Counted from the first letter of the stretch, positions 25,285 to 34,514 are shown. The stretch: 64,000 nt of DNA from an uncultured Candidatus Saccharibacteria bacterium (GCA_948288625.1 CAOHYA010000001.1:558001-622000), one strand, 5' to 3'. The notes: generated from the sequence alone by a model not told the origin. Numbers and translations: made by a program.

Positions 25285-25369
25285 GCCGGAATCGCGTAGT
25301 GGCAATCGCACGAGACTGTAAATCTTGCGCCGTAAGGCTTCGTAGGTTCGAGTCCTACTTCCGGCACCA
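25285..25369 (+). tRNA. tRNA-Tyr(GTA)
   Basis: Acceptor GCCGGAA / TTCCGGC, anticodon loop CTGTAAA (GTA), long variable arm (class II) around GCGCCGTAAGGC, encoded CCA at 25367-25369. Confidence 0.95.
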
Positions 25370-25378
25370 AATAAGAAA

Positions 25379-25405
25379 CCTCACAGCGATGTGAGGCTTT
25401 TTATT
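25379..25405 (+). terminator. Terminator after tRNA-Thr/tRNA-Tyr
   Basis: CCTCAC-AGCGAT-GTGAGG with a TTTTTATT tract; it also faces the convergent TPR gene. Confidence 0.75.
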
Positions 25406-26054
25406 ACATTATTACTCGGCGAGGCTGCCGGACTTTGTTCTGAGCTTGAGGAATGATCATCTTCGCAGCACGTTCGCGTAGGTCGACCGATAACTGTTCT
25501 TCACCGATACGATCATACGCATCGGCTAGTATAGTCAACGTTTGCGGGATTGGATCAAGTTCAACGGCCCTTTCAAGCGAATCAATCATCTTACGATTGT
25601 TACCCAATTTTTCTTGTACTTTTGCATACGCAATATGACGAGCTGGTAAGTCGCTATCCATGGCAAGGGCTTGCTCGAACGCTAACGCTGCTTTGTCGTA
25701 GCTTTGAGTTTCATAGTAAATCAAACCGACGTTATGGAGGCTACTGGCACTTGGTTCCAAGCTCTGGGCGATCTCGAAACATTCGATCGCTTCCTTGAAC
25801 TGCTGTTGCTTCGAATAAAGAATACCTAAGCGATTATATGCGCTGGCATTACGTTCATCGACGCGCAGAATAGTCAACAGCGCCTTTTCGGCTCGTAAAT
25901 ACTTGCGTTCTTGTAACGAAGTTTGCGCGATAGACCATAGTTGATCAAGTTTATCGGATAATTTTGAGGTCAGATCACTCGACACTTCACCAAGTGTTTG
26001 TTTTTGGTAGAGTGCCCACGTACCGAGTATTACAATGACGAGAAGTCCTAGCAT
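25404..26054 (-). CDS. Membrane-anchored TPR protein
   Basis: 216 residues. One N-terminal helix (LGLLVIVILGTWALY), a short linker, then about four tetratricopeptide repeats (for example AYNRLGILYSKQQQFKEAIE, then HNVGLIYYETQSYDKAALAFEQALA), which mediate protein contacts. The basic tail ends KVRQPRRVIM. TGCTATAAT lies 7 nt before ATG 26054. Partner unknown. Confidence 0.82.
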   Translation of the reverse strand: MLGLLVIVILGTWALYQKQTLGEVSSDLTSKLSDKLDQLWSIAQTSLQERKYLRAEKALLTILRVDERNASAYNRLGILYSKQQQFKEAIECFEIAQSLEPSASSLHNVGLIYYETQSYDKAALAFEQALAMDSDLPARHIAYAKVQEKLGNNRKMIDSLERAVELDPIPQTLTILADAYDRIGEEQLSVDLRERAAKMIIPQAQNKVRQPRRVIM

Positions 26055-26076
26055 TTAATCAATTATAGCATATGGG

Positions 26077-26901
26077 TTACACCGAGGCGAGTTGTAACCG
26101 AATATTTCCGTTGGCCTTAATTCGTTCGTAGGCTTCCTGTAACTGAGAAAGAGTATCGATACTGGTTGCCGCGCCGCCATCGGCCAAAGTCCGCTGCACT
26201 TGCTTCATCGCATCCGATAACAATATCAATGCCTTCGACCGATCATCCTTGTATTTTTTCGCGAGCAACAGCCGTGCGTAGGCAGTACCGATGATAAACT
26301 CTCGTGCGTCTTTGATAATCTCGATTCGTTTTTCGAAATAAGAAGCATCCGTCACAAGACGAGTTAGCTCGGCTGGAAGCCCGGCAGCAATGAACAGCAG
26401 TTGTGCTTCCTGGCGTTCATCGCGCACCTTCAAGGCATCGAGCAGATCGAGAGATTGTTCTTTTGTGATAGAGCGCATATCGAGCCGTTGAGCCCTCGAT
26501 AGAATAGTCGGCAAAAGCAGGCCAGGTTGGTGTGTGAGCAAAATAAAATGCGTCCCTTCACCCGGTTCTTCGAGTAACTTCAAGAATGCATTTTGAGCAG
26601 GCTTAGCCATGCGTTCGGCATAATCGATCATCACCACACGACCCTTTGGTTCGATCGTTTTCGTCAGGCTGTATAACCGACGAATACTATCGATAGTGAT
26701 GCTTCCCTTTTCGATATCAACCTTGTCATCTTTTTCCGGCAATACCGTATAGATGACCGATTTCGAGCTTTGCGCTATGTACTTTGCGGCAGCTGTTAAG
26801 CCAATCCCCTCTTCTCCGGTAATCAACAAGGCTCCGGGCAGGTCTGATGCGTACTGCGAAAGGTGTTCTCGTGTCGCTGGGTTGAACACGAAATTAGTCA
26901 C
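26077..26901 (-). CDS. holB: DNA polymerase III delta' subunit
   Basis: 274 residues. AAA+ clamp-loader fold: degenerate Walker A (GEEGIGLTAA, without GKT, usual in delta'), a Walker B-like VVMIDYAERM, and the sensor region KPAQNAFLKLLEEPGEGTHFILLTHQPGLLLPTILSRAQ, which is diagnostic of HolB/DnaX. It would be the ATP-independent stator of the clamp loader. The Cys4 zinc module of typical delta' is missing. It overlaps the pseudouridine synthase gene by 8 nt. Confidence 0.88.
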   Translation of the reverse strand: MTNFVFNPATREHLSQYASDLPGALLITGEEGIGLTAAAKYIAQSSKSVIYTVLPEKDDKVDIEKGSITIDSIRRLYSLTKTIEPKGRVVMIDYAERMAKPAQNAFLKLLEEPGEGTHFILLTHQPGLLLPTILSRAQRLDMRSITKEQSLDLLDALKVRDERQEAQLLFIAAGLPAELTRLVTDASYFEKRIEIIKDAREFIIGTAYARLLLAKKYKDDRSKALILLSDAMKQVQRTLADGGAATSIDTLSQLQEAYERIKANGNIRLQLASV

Positions 26902-28072
26902 TGACTACTCCAGGGAAATGCTCGGTAAATGCCTTAGGAAGCGGCGCTTCGAATACTTTACGATTCGATGTTGGAATAGTTAACTCGAGGCTTTGAGCGT
27001 GGAGCATAAGCCGTGGAGCGGTCTTAGCGCTTCCATACACCCTATCACCAGCTATCGGGGTATTGATATATGCCATGTGCACGCGGAGTTGATGGGTACG
27101 GCCAGTTTTTGGATGCAGCGTAACCATAGTTTGCTTACCATTACTCGAAAGTACTTCATATTTCGTCAATGCCTCTTTACCGGAAGGGTCGATCCGGAAC
27201 ATGCTTGGTGAAGTTGGGTTACGGCCAATCGGCACATCGATCATCGCCTCTTCGAGCTTAGGCACGCCATCGACGACGGCGATGTAGTGCTTTTTAGTGG
27301 TACGGTCGGCGAATTGCTTTTTTAGCAGCAAAGCCGTCTCGTCGTTGCGAGCACCGATAATAACTCCACTCGTATCACGGTCAAGCCGATGGATTATGCC
27401 GGGACGATTCGTATCTAAGGCGTGTGTCGTATAGCGACGGAAAAAATCAGCGATGGTAAACTCATCGTTCATCGCGCCTTTGCTGTGGGTTAGTACACCG
27501 GCCGGCTTATTGACTACGATAACATTATCGTCAATATAAATAATTGGGAGCTCTTTATCGGAAAAATCGGTTTTAGTTGGGGGCAATACAGCAATCTCAT
27601 CAAGCTCGGTGACCTCGAACTTATTCTTTTCCACTACTTCGTCGTTTACTTTGACCAAGCCGGCTTTAATGTACTTCTGGATGGTACTCCGTGATAGTTC
27701 CGGGTAACGACGAGTAAGTTCCAAATCGAGGCGGCTTTTCTCCGACTTTACTTCGAACAAATATATTTCTTTGAATTTAAAACGAAGTCCGTACGTGGTC
27801 GTTGCGTCATCGTGAGGGTTTCGAACAAAATGACCTTTGATTTCAGGCCGATCAAGCCGTAATTCTTCGAGTAAGTATTCGATATCGTCATCGGCTACGG
27901 CATTATAGCTAATATAATATGGAGTTCGTTCGAAGTTGAACGCAACCGTACGGCTTCCGGGGCGCAACTCAAGTTCACGAACATGCGTAATAGACTTACG
28001 AGATGTTAGCTCCCCCGCAACTTCGAATTGGCGCAATACGCCGAGTATTTCTGATATCGAGCCTTTAGCCAC
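26894..28072 (-). CDS. RluA-family pseudouridine synthase with S4 domain
   Basis: 392 residues from a GTG at 28072 with AAGGAG upstream. An extra N-terminal domain of about 105 residues is followed by an S4 RNA-binding domain (SRSTIQKYIKAGLVKVN, about 128-145) and the catalytic domain with HRLDRDTSG near 230, whose Asp attacks uridine, and GRTHQLRVHM near 330. It isomerises specific uridines in rRNA or tRNA. The N-terminal domain (RSVTHVRELELRPGS-like) is not part of standard RluD and is unassigned. Confidence 0.88.
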   Translation of the reverse strand: MAKGSISEILGVLRQFEVAGELTSRKSITHVRELELRPGSRTVAFNFERTPYYISYNAVADDDIEYLLEELRLDRPEIKGHFVRNPHDDATTTYGLRFKFKEIYLFEVKSEKSRLDLELTRRYPELSRSTIQKYIKAGLVKVNDEVVEKNKFEVTELDEIAVLPPTKTDFSDKELPIIYIDDNVIVVNKPAGVLTHSKGAMNDEFTIADFFRRYTTHALDTNRPGIIHRLDRDTSGVIIGARNDETALLLKKQFADRTTKKHYIAVVDGVPKLEEAMIDVPIGRNPTSPSMFRIDPSGKEALTKYEVLSSNGKQTMVTLHPKTGRTHQLRVHMAYINTPIAGDRVYGSAKTAPRLMLHAQSLELTIPTSNRKVFEAPLPKAFTEHFPGVVSD

Positions 28073-28127
28073 GAAGACGCTCCTTTGGAATATTCACATC
28101 CTTATTATAGTCTATTGCATGAAAAAC

Positions 28128-28160
28128 ACCCGGCTTATGCCAGGCGTTCTTCTTTGTATC
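28128..28160 (-). terminator. Terminator of the alpha-operon (after rpsI)
   Basis: AACGCCTGGC-ATAA-GCCGGGTGTT followed by TTT closes the infA-to-rpsI operon. Confidence 0.7.
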
Positions 28161-28170
28161 ACGAAACGTA

Positions 28171-28569
28171 TTAACGCTTTGAGAATTGTTCGCGCTTACG
28201 AGCAGAACGAAGACCATATTTCTTGCGTTCTTTTTCGCGTGAGTCACGCTTGAGTAGGTCGGCTTTCTTAAGAGTCGAACGAAGGTCTGAGTGAGCTGTC
28301 GTCAACGCCTTAGCGATCGCCAACTTGATGGCATCGACTTGACCAGCAGTACCGCCGCCTTGAACGCGGATAGTCACGTCAAAGTCTTTTTGCTTACCAA
28401 CGAGGGCAAGCGGGTCAGTTACTTCAGCGAGGTGAGTCTTGTTGCCGTCAAAGTAGTCGGCAGCAGGCTTTTCGTTGATAGTAATAGAACCCTTACCTGC
28501 GTACAAGCGAGCTCGTGCAGTCGCACTCTTACGTCGTCCAAGTCCGTAGAAGTAGGTTGAATCAGCCAT
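28171..28569 (-). CDS. rpsI: 30S ribosomal protein S9
   Basis: 132 residues. GLGRRKSATARARLYAGKG at the N-terminus and the C-terminal KKYGLRSARKREQFSKR tail (the part that contacts P-site tRNA, ending SKR) are diagnostic. Last gene of the infA-rpmJ-rpsM-rpsK-rpsD-rpoA-rplQ-rplM-rpsI operon, 1 nt after rplM. Confidence 0.97.
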   Translation of the reverse strand: MADSTYFYGLGRRKSATARARLYAGKGSITINEKPAADYFDGNKTHLAEVTDPLALVGKQKDFDVTIRVQGGGTAGQVDAIKLAIAKALTTAHSDLRSTLKKADLLKRDSREKERKKYGLRSARKREQFSKR

Positions 28570-28570
28570 A

Positions 28571-29011
28571 TTACTTTACCTCAACTTTCTTTGGAGTTTG
28601 TGCAGTGTGAGCATGTTCTTCACCAGCAAAGATCTTAAGGCGTGCCATGCGGCCGCTTGCGAGCTTGTTCTTAGGAATCATACCCTTTACTGCAGCTTCG
28701 ATTAATCGTTCCGGAGCTTTGGCGCGTACTTCCTTGACAGTCGCATCTTTAATTCCACCAGGGAAACCACTGTGTCGGTAGTAAATTTTGCCAGTTTCTT
28801 TGTCACCAGTAACTACTGTCTTCGCAGCATTGATAACAACGACATAGTCGCCGCCATCAACGTGTGGAGTGTAGGTTGGTTTTGATTTACCGATAAGGTA
28901 ACGAGAAATTTCTGTTGCTAAACGGCCCATAGGAGCGCTTGAAGCATCGATAAGGTACCACTCACGAGAAACGTCAGCGGTTTTTTGACTAAAAGTTTTA
29001 GCGTTTACCAT
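28571..29011 (-). CDS. rplM: 50S ribosomal protein L13
   Basis: 146 residues. WYLIDASSAPMGRLATEIS and YRHSGFPGGIK are L13 signatures. An early assembly protein of the 50S subunit. Overlaps rplQ by 1 nt and precedes rpsI, so the rplM-rpsI pair is fused here to the alpha operon. Confidence 0.97.
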   Translation of the reverse strand: MVNAKTFSQKTADVSREWYLIDASSAPMGRLATEISRYLIGKSKPTYTPHVDGGDYVVVINAAKTVVTGDKETGKIYYRHSGFPGGIKDATVKEVRAKAPERLIEAAVKGMIPKNKLASGRMARLKIFAGEEHAHTAQTPKKVEVK

Positions 29012-29424
29012 TATTTTGTCTCCTTTGCGGCTACTTCGGCTTTAGCCGGTGCAGCAACTTCGTTGATTTCATCAACAAAAGCAATCGTTGCCATTTGAGC
29101 ACCGTCACCTACGCGTAAGCGAGTACGTTCTACACGAACGTGACCGCTATTACGAGCGGTAAGCTGTGGTGCGATTACGTCTACGAGACGGAAAGCAGCA
29201 GCTTGTGTACTCAAGCCGGCGATGACACGACGACGATTCGCCAAGTCACCTTTTTTTGCCTTTGTGATTAGTTTTTCAATGTAGCGGACGAGTTCTTTAG
29301 CCTTAGGGAACGTAGTCTCGATTTTGCCGTGCTCGACAAGACTTGTTGCCAAGCCCTTGATGAGCGCGCGGCGTTGATCGCGTTCGCGGCTAAATTTACG
29401 TCCTTGATATCCGTGTCGGTGCAT
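29011..29424 (-). CDS. rplQ: 50S ribosomal protein L17
   Basis: 137 residues. RHGYQGRKFSRERDQRRALIKGLA is the L17 N-terminus; the C-terminal 25 residues are an Ala/Lys/Glu-rich extension. Lies 2 nt after rpoA as in most bacteria. Confidence 0.97.
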   Translation of the reverse strand: MHRHGYQGRKFSRERDQRRALIKGLATSLVEHGKIETTFPKAKELVRYIEKLITKAKKGDLANRRRVIAGLSTQAAAFRLVDVIAPQLTARNSGHVRVERTRLRVGDGAQMATIAFVDEINEVAAPAKAEVAAKETK

Positions 29425-29426
29425 GT

Positions 29427-30350
29427 CTAGACGTCCAATTCTGCCAATTTATCTTTAACTTCATCCAACGCTTTGCTACCGAAGCCCTTCAACTCACGAA
29501 GATCTTGCTCTGAAAGGGTGACAAGGTCACGAACAGTGCGGATTTCGTTGTTGATAAGTGCGTTAGCGGTACGAGCGCTGAGGTTCAACTCTTCGATCGG
29601 AGTGTTGAGTTCACCGGTTTCGTCGATGACATCTTGTCCAAGCGCAGGCGCAGCTTCGACAGTCGTGCTACCGGCAAGCGCAGTGTATTGGTTTACCAAA
29701 ATGGCCGCAGCTTCTTCGAATGCTTCACGTGGGGTCATAGTACCGTCGGTTTCAACGTTCAATTGAAGCTTGTCGAGGTTAGTTTCTTGACCAACACGAG
29801 TTGAGTCAACCTTGTAACGTACGCGAAGCACGGGAGTGAAGATAGCGTCAACGGCGATCATATCGCTGTGAAGGCGGTTCGCGCTTGAATCTTCGATAGT
29901 TTGGTAACCACGGCCTGCTTCAGCCACGAGGTCGAATACGACAGTTTTCTTTGGGTCGTCAACAGTAGCAATGACGTGCTCAGGGTTGACGATTTCCACG
30001 TCAGCTGTCGTTTTGATGTCGGCAGCAGTAATAGTACCGGCACCCTTTTTCTCGATACGAAGTTCGACTGGTTCGTCGCTTGATACTTTCACACGAACAC
30101 CCTTGAGGTTGATCATGATGTCAACGACATCTTCTTTGATACCTTCGATGGTAGTAAATTCGTGGCTCGCACCTTCGATACGGAAAGCAACGATCGCACC
30201 ACCTTGTACGCTTGAAAGCAATACGCGGCGAAGGCTATTACCTAATGTGTTACCGTAGCCGGCTTGCAGAGGTTCAATAACGAACGAAGCACTTGTTGCA
30301 CTTGTTTCATCTACGCTAGCAAGTGCTGGGTTGTGAATAACTTTTGACAT
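29427..30350 (-). CDS. rpoA: RNA polymerase alpha subunit
   Basis: 307 residues. The N-terminal dimerisation domain has FVIEPLQAGYGNTLGNSLRRVLL and the assembly loop; a linker follows, then the C-terminal DNA/activator-binding domain (LNLSARTANALINNEIRTVRDL and LKGFGSKALDEV). Complete and of usual length. The alpha dimer nucleates RNA polymerase assembly. Confidence 0.97.
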   Translation of the reverse strand: MSKVIHNPALASVDETSATSASFVIEPLQAGYGNTLGNSLRRVLLSSVQGGAIVAFRIEGASHEFTTIEGIKEDVVDIMINLKGVRVKVSSDEPVELRIEKKGAGTITAADIKTTADVEIVNPEHVIATVDDPKKTVVFDLVAEAGRGYQTIEDSSANRLHSDMIAVDAIFTPVLRVRYKVDSTRVGQETNLDKLQLNVETDGTMTPREAFEEAAAILVNQYTALAGSTTVEAAPALGQDVIDETGELNTPIEELNLSARTANALINNEIRTVRDLVTLSEQDLRELKGFGSKALDEVKDKLAELDV

Positions 30351-30370
30351 ATATATATCTCCTTACCCTT

Positions 30371-30988
30371 TTATCGTGAGTAGTACTCAACAATTAATTG
30401 TTCGTTAATTTCTGGCTCTGCTTCTTGGCGAGTCGGAGCACCGGTAATTGAAATGGTCATTTTTTTAGCATCGCTTTTCAACCAGCTCAGTGAACCTTGC
30501 ACGCTACCTTTAACTACTTCGTCAAGTTGCGTAAAGTAACCTGATTTAGCACTCTTCGGGCGAACGCTTAGTTCGTCACCAGCTTTAAGGCGAATTGACG
30601 GAATGTCAACGCGACGGCCGTTAAGAACGAAGTGCCCGTGACCGACAAGTTGACGTGCCGCACGACGGCTGGTAGCGAAACCGGCGCGGTATACAGCATT
30701 ATCAAGCCGTTGTTCAAGCATACGAAGCAAGTTTTCACCGGTCAGACCATCTTGTCGTGACGCTTCGTTCATGAGCTTGGCGAATTGTTTTTCCAAAAGC
30801 CCGTACGTACGACGAACTTTCTGCTTTTCACGTAATTGGGTCAAGTACAAACTTGGCTTGCCTTGGCGACCGTTCGCGTGCTGGCCTGGGATACCGCTTT
30901 TGCGGGCCATAACCTTATGAGCCTTCGGGTGAAGAGCATAGCCCTCACGACGGCTTTGTTTAACAATAGGTGAGACATCTCGTGCCAT
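30371..30988 (-). CDS. rpsD: 30S ribosomal protein S4, zinc-free
   Basis: 205 residues. KQKVRRTYGLLEKQF and the S4 domain (NAVYRAGFATSRRAARQLVGHGHF) identify it. The N-terminal cysteines that bind zinc in many S4 proteins are missing (PIVKQSRREGYALHPKAHK). Primary binder of 16S rRNA 5' domain. No S4 leader structure was searched for. Confidence 0.96.
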   Translation of the reverse strand: MARDVSPIVKQSRREGYALHPKAHKVMARKSGIPGQHANGRQGKPSLYLTQLREKQKVRRTYGLLEKQFAKLMNEASRQDGLTGENLLRMLEQRLDNAVYRAGFATSRRAARQLVGHGHFVLNGRRVDIPSIRLKAGDELSVRPKSAKSGYFTQLDEVVKGSVQGSLSWLKSDAKKMTISITGAPTRQEAEPEINEQLIVEYYSR

Positions 30989-30990
30989 AA

Positions 30991-31377
30991 TTAACCCCTA
31001 CGTACCTTTCGTGGACGTACACCGCCGTGTGGCACGCCGGTAACTTCCTTGATACTTTCAATGGTGATGTCAAATGCGTTCAACGCGCGAATCGCGGCGT
31101 CTCGGCCTTGGCCAACACCTTTAACAAATACATCGACTGACTTTAAGCCGTAGCCCTTTGCAGTTTCAGATGCTTTTTCAGCAGCAACCTGGGCCGCATA
31201 CGCTGTGCCCTTTTTACTTCCACGGAAACCAGTTGCGCCAGCGCTGCTTTGTGCGATAACGTTCCCTTTTTTATCAGAGAAACTGATGATCGTGTTGTTG
31301 AAGGTTGCTTGAATATGTAACTGACCAGCAGGAACTGATCGCTTTTGCTTCTTTTTACTTGAAGTTGAATCTGCCAT
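30991..31377 (-). CDS. rpsK: 30S ribosomal protein S11
   Basis: 128 residues. HIQATFNNTIISFSDKKGNVI and the C-terminal VTGVPHGGVRPRKVRRG are diagnostic. Platform protein of the 30S subunit. Confidence 0.97.
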   Translation of the reverse strand: MADSTSSKKKQKRSVPAGQLHIQATFNNTIISFSDKKGNVIAQSSAGATGFRGSKKGTAYAAQVAAEKASETAKGYGLKSVDVFVKGVGQGRDAAIRALNAFDITIESIKEVTGVPHGGVRPRKVRRG

Positions 31378-31389
31378 CTTGTTCCTTTC

Positions 31390-31776
31390 CTAGGTCTTAC
31401 TTGCTGATTTTGGTTGAGATCCACCAACGGCGATCGCTCGACCCTTACGAGTTCGTGCATTCGTACGAGTACGCTGACCATGTACCGGCAGCCCAGACTT
31501 GTGTCGGAGGCCACGGTAGGCGTTGATGTCTTTCAATCGTTTGATATTGTTTGTTACCAGACGCTGGAGGTCGCCTTCTACGGTATAATCGCGATCGATA
31601 ATTTCACGTAGTCGTTGTTCTTCAGCCTCGGTGAGATCTTTCACCCGAGTGGTCGGCTCGATACTAGCCGCCGCAAGGATGGTCGATGCAAATTTTGGAC
31701 CGATGCCGTAAATGTACGTCAAAGCGATCTGAACTTGCTTTTCAGCGGGTATTACTACCCCAGAAATTCGAGCCAT
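31390..31776 (-). CDS. rpsM: 30S ribosomal protein S13
   Basis: 128 residues. RISGVVIPAEKQVQIALTYI and GLRHKSGLPVHGQRTRTNAR are S13 signatures; it forms bridge contacts with the 50S subunit and P-site tRNA. Lies 2 nt after rpmJ. Confidence 0.97.
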   Translation of the reverse strand: MARISGVVIPAEKQVQIALTYIYGIGPKFASTILAAASIEPTTRVKDLTEAEEQRLREIIDRDYTVEGDLQRLVTNNIKRLKDINAYRGLRHKSGLPVHGQRTRTNARTRKGRAIAVGGSQPKSASKT

Positions 31777-31778
31777 GC

Positions 31779-31895
31779 TTAACCCTGCCTTTGCTTATTC
31801 TTAGGTTTTTTCTTGTTGATAACCGTGAGTCGGCCTTTACGGCGAATCAGTTGGTCATCTGGACTGATTTTCTTGACACTCGCACGAACTTTCAT
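31779..31895 (-). CDS. rpmJ: 50S ribosomal protein L36, zinc-free form
   Basis: 38 residues: MKVRASVKKISPDDQLIRRK... ending KNKQRQG. The frame and length fit L36, but the Cys/Cys/Cys/His zinc ligands of the usual form are all replaced, giving the zinc-independent type. Between infA and rpsM as in most bacteria. Confidence 0.93.
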   Translation of the reverse strand: MKVRASVKKISPDDQLIRRKGRLTVINKKKPKNKQRQG

Positions 31896-31912
31896 GAGTG
31901 CAGTTCCTCCAG

Positions 31913-32143
31913 TTAAATTTGATCCTTATGGCGGTACGTGATTCTTCCCTTCGTAAGGTCGTAAGGGGTCATCTCGACGTCCACCTGATCACCTGGCACG
32001 AGACGGATATAGTTTTTACGCATTTTTCCGCTGATGTGCCCGATGATGCTTAGACTATTTTCCAATTCAATCTTAAATTGAGTATTAGGCAGTGCTTCCA
32101 CTACCTTCCCTCGCATTTTGATTACCTCTTTAGTACTAGTCAT
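31913..32143 (-). CDS. infA: Translation initiation factor IF-1
   Basis: 76 residues. The OB-fold pattern GKVVEALPNTQFKIELENS, GHISGKMRKNYIRLVPGD and GRITYRHK is typical. The N-terminus (MTSTKEVIK) is a little longer than usual. First gene of the alpha operon, with promoter at 32159-32187. Confidence 0.95.
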   Translation of the reverse strand: MTSTKEVIKMRGKVVEALPNTQFKIELENSLSIIGHISGKMRKNYIRLVPGDQVDVEMTPYDLTKGRITYRHKDQI

Positions 32144-32158
32144 AAGTTACAGTAGTAG

Positions 32159-32187
32159 ATTATACAGCAAAGATGCATTGACGTAAA
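32159..32187 (-). promoter_or_regulatory. Promoter of the infA-rpsI operon
   Basis: TTTACG at 32182-32187, 17-nt spacer ending TGCTG, TATAAT at 32159-32164. The region 32188-32394 also holds two inverted repeats (GTAGTTTTGC...AAACTAC and CTATCCC...GGGATAG at 32298-32340), probably ends of the upstream unit. Confidence 0.75.
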
Positions 32188-32394
32188 GCGTTTTAAAGAA
32201 GAAACTCCCGATTAACTCGGCAATTTATTTGATAAGTAGTTTTATTGTAGCAAAACTACTCCGCGCGTCAAGTTATACGGTTGTACCGCATGTATTCACC
32301 TATCCCGCTATCATGAATTTTTTCATGACAAAGGGATAGGGACAGAGGATGAAGTCCGCCCTACCGCTTTTCTTCCATGGAAAGTGCTTGAGCG

Positions 32395-32895
32395 CTAGAA
32401 CTCGAGTTCAAGTTCAGCATGCTCCGGACGAAGCCTGAGGCTGAACGTGAACGACGTACCTTCCTTGACTTGGTAACGAGGTATCGCGTTGCGTGGAACC
32501 GCCTCGACTACGACGACCCAGTTCGGGTCGTCGTGTTTTGCGTTGATTGCCCGCTCGAGTGCGCCGAACATCCAGTTGTTAGACGGGTCGTCTCCCAGCG
32601 TAATTTCCTTACGTGTCAGGAAGTTGAAGTATTGAAACGCCCACCTCCGACGAGCAGGAAGGCTGGTGCTCGGCCAGTAGGTCTCTTCGAAATGCTTTTT
32701 GTCTGCCAGCCAATCGATGAAGGTCGGATTGGTTTGACTACGTCGCTTGTATACGACATAGCGTCGCCACAATGCGTTGACGGTCGTCGTAACCGCATCG
32801 ATACGCATCTGAGCGACTTCTTCGTGGTACAGCGAACTGAGCTTTTTGATTCTCACCAGCCGTTCAGCTACTGCGCGCGCAGTCAGGACTGCCAT
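32395..32895 (-). CDS. Hypothetical protein between infA and secY
   Basis: 166 residues. N-terminal helices rich in Arg/Lys (AVAERLVRIKKLSSLYHEEV, LWRRYVVYKRRSQ), aromatic middle (RRWAFQYFNFLTRKE) and an acidic end (PEHAELELEF). No signal peptide or membrane span. AGAGGATG lies before the start and a TTGCAA-17-TATAAA promoter before that. The opposite-strand ORF at 32419-32982 is rejected as shadow. adk and map, usual neighbours of secY, are not here. No family recognised. Confidence 0.65.
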   Translation of the reverse strand: MAVLTARAVAERLVRIKKLSSLYHEEVAQMRIDAVTTTVNALWRRYVVYKRRSQTNPTFIDWLADKKHFEETYWPSTSLPARRRWAFQYFNFLTRKEITLGDDPSNNWMFGALERAINAKHDDPNWVVVVEAVPRNAIPRYQVKEGTSFTFSLRLRPEHAELELEF

Positions 32896-33025
32896 TCACA
32901 TCACATCCTCTGTCAATGTACGCCCCACCAAATCGATGTGACGTGGTGGTTTGATATACGATTTATACCATTTTTACAGTGAGATTGCAATTCCGTGAGT
33001 TAACTTGCGAATCGATGAGGGTATT

Positions 33026-34438
33026 TTAGTTATAGTCGTCGTACGTCACCATCAAGGCACGTGAGTTGATTTGGCGAAGCGTTTCAAGACCTACCGATAC
33101 GACGATCAAAAGCCCCGTACCACCGATAGAGAGGTTCGTGTTACTAATACCCGCGAATTGATACAAGAGATACTCTGCGATGAATGGGCTGACTGCAATT
33201 AAGCCTAGTACCAATGAACCGAACAGAATCAAGCGGTTAACGGTCGTTGCCAAATATTTTTCAGTTTGCTTGCCTGGGCGTACACCTTCCACGAAACCAC
33301 CTTGTTTCTGTAAGTTCTCAGCAATTTCGTTCGCGTTAAACACGATACCTGTGTAGAAGTAGGTAAAGAAGATAACGAGCACGAAGTAAGCTGCCGGGTA
33401 AATGAAGGCTTGCCATTCAGCACCTGTAAAGCTGCCTGGGTTTGGCGCTTGGAACCAGAGAATAAGGTTATTCGCTAAATCAAGGTAGGCTGCATCACCT
33501 GTCGCTTTGAGAATTTGACCCAAGAAAGCAGGCAACGACAAGAATGCGACGGCGAAGATAACTGGGATTACGCCGGCTGCAATCAACTTAATAGGAAGAA
33601 TACTTTTTACTCCACCGTAACTACTGTTACCCTGCACACGCTTCGCGTAATTGATAGTCACTACTCGCTGCGCTTCGTTGATTTTTACGAGGAAGTACAG
33701 CATGGCTAACGAGAATGCCGTTATTGCCAACGTCACCCAGAACACTAACGGGTTGACGGGTATTTCGAACCAGTTGAATACCTTGAGGCCACCTTCTGAC
33801 GTATCTACGAGTGACGTACCGAGCGAAGAAAGAGTTGAAGGCAGCTGACTGATAATACCAGCGAAAATAAGCAAGCTAATACCGTTACCGATACCTTGCT
33901 CGGTGATAAGCTCACCCAGCCACATAAGCAGCACCGAACCAGCGGTCATCGCGGTCACCGCAACGATCCATTCGATAGCCGTCGGGTCGGCCAACACGGT
34001 CGTATTACCCGCAAGAATGGTCTGACGAAGAATAAAGATAAAGGCGATGGATTGTACGATCGCCAACGGTATGGTCAACATACGAGTCCACTGGTTGATC
34101 TTACGACGGCCAGACTCACCGTCTTTGTGAAGCTCTTCGAGCTTAGGGATAGCTTTCGTAAGAAGCTGCGTAATGACGGATGCGGTAATGAACGGCGTCA
34201 GACCTACCAGCACGATGGAGAAGCTGGCGAGCGCACCACCGGATAACAGGTTAAGGAAGCCACCGAAATCAGTCCCCCCGATCACGCTATTGATCACTTC
34301 TCGTAATTGAGTAGGTTCAGCCAAAGGCACAGGTACGTGCGCCAACAGCCGGTACACGACAACCAAAGCAAGTACAATTAATAGCCGCTTTTGCATGTCG
34401 CGGTTTTTGAGTGATTTAAAAATCGTTTTCCAGTTCAT
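33026..34438 (-). CDS. secY: Protein translocase subunit SecY
   Basis: 470 residues, ten transmembrane helices. LLVVSVGLETLRQINSRALM, GIGNGISLLIFAGI and AYFVLVIFFTYFYTGIVFNANEIAENLQKQGGF-like segments identify it. It forms the Sec channel in the cytoplasmic membrane. Stands apart from rplO, from which it is separated by a structured RNA and a tail-fibre-like gene. Confidence 0.96.
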   Translation of the reverse strand: MNWKTIFKSLKNRDMQKRLLIVLALVVVYRLLAHVPVPLAEPTQLREVINSVIGGTDFGGFLNLLSGGALASFSIVLVGLTPFITASVITQLLTKAIPKLEELHKDGESGRRKINQWTRMLTIPLAIVQSIAFIFILRQTILAGNTTVLADPTAIEWIVAVTAMTAGSVLLMWLGELITEQGIGNGISLLIFAGIISQLPSTLSSLGTSLVDTSEGGLKVFNWFEIPVNPLVFWVTLAITAFSLAMLYFLVKINEAQRVVTINYAKRVQGNSSYGGVKSILPIKLIAAGVIPVIFAVAFLSLPAFLGQILKATGDAAYLDLANNLILWFQAPNPGSFTGAEWQAFIYPAAYFVLVIFFTYFYTGIVFNANEIAENLQKQGGFVEGVRPGKQTEKYLATTVNRLILFGSLVLGLIAVSPFIAEYLLYQFAGISNTNLSIGGTGLLIVVSVGLETLRQINSRALMVTYDDYN

Positions 34439-34514
34439 CAGTCTTATCTGCCCCTAGTGTTTATACGTCAATTAGGTCTTATTATACTACAAGCATTCGT
34501 AGATGTTTAGAAAT

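Noticed and set aside
28128..28160. CCTGGCATAAGCCGG near rpsI as another tRNA-Trp-like site
   Set aside because: It is the stem and loop of an ordinary terminator; the resemblance ends outside the loop.
32419..32982. Long plus-strand ORF (187 aa) opposite the gene at 32395-32895
   Set aside because: Its composition is irregular and Cys/Pro-rich; the minus-strand frame has natural composition, a promoter and a Shine-Dalgarno.
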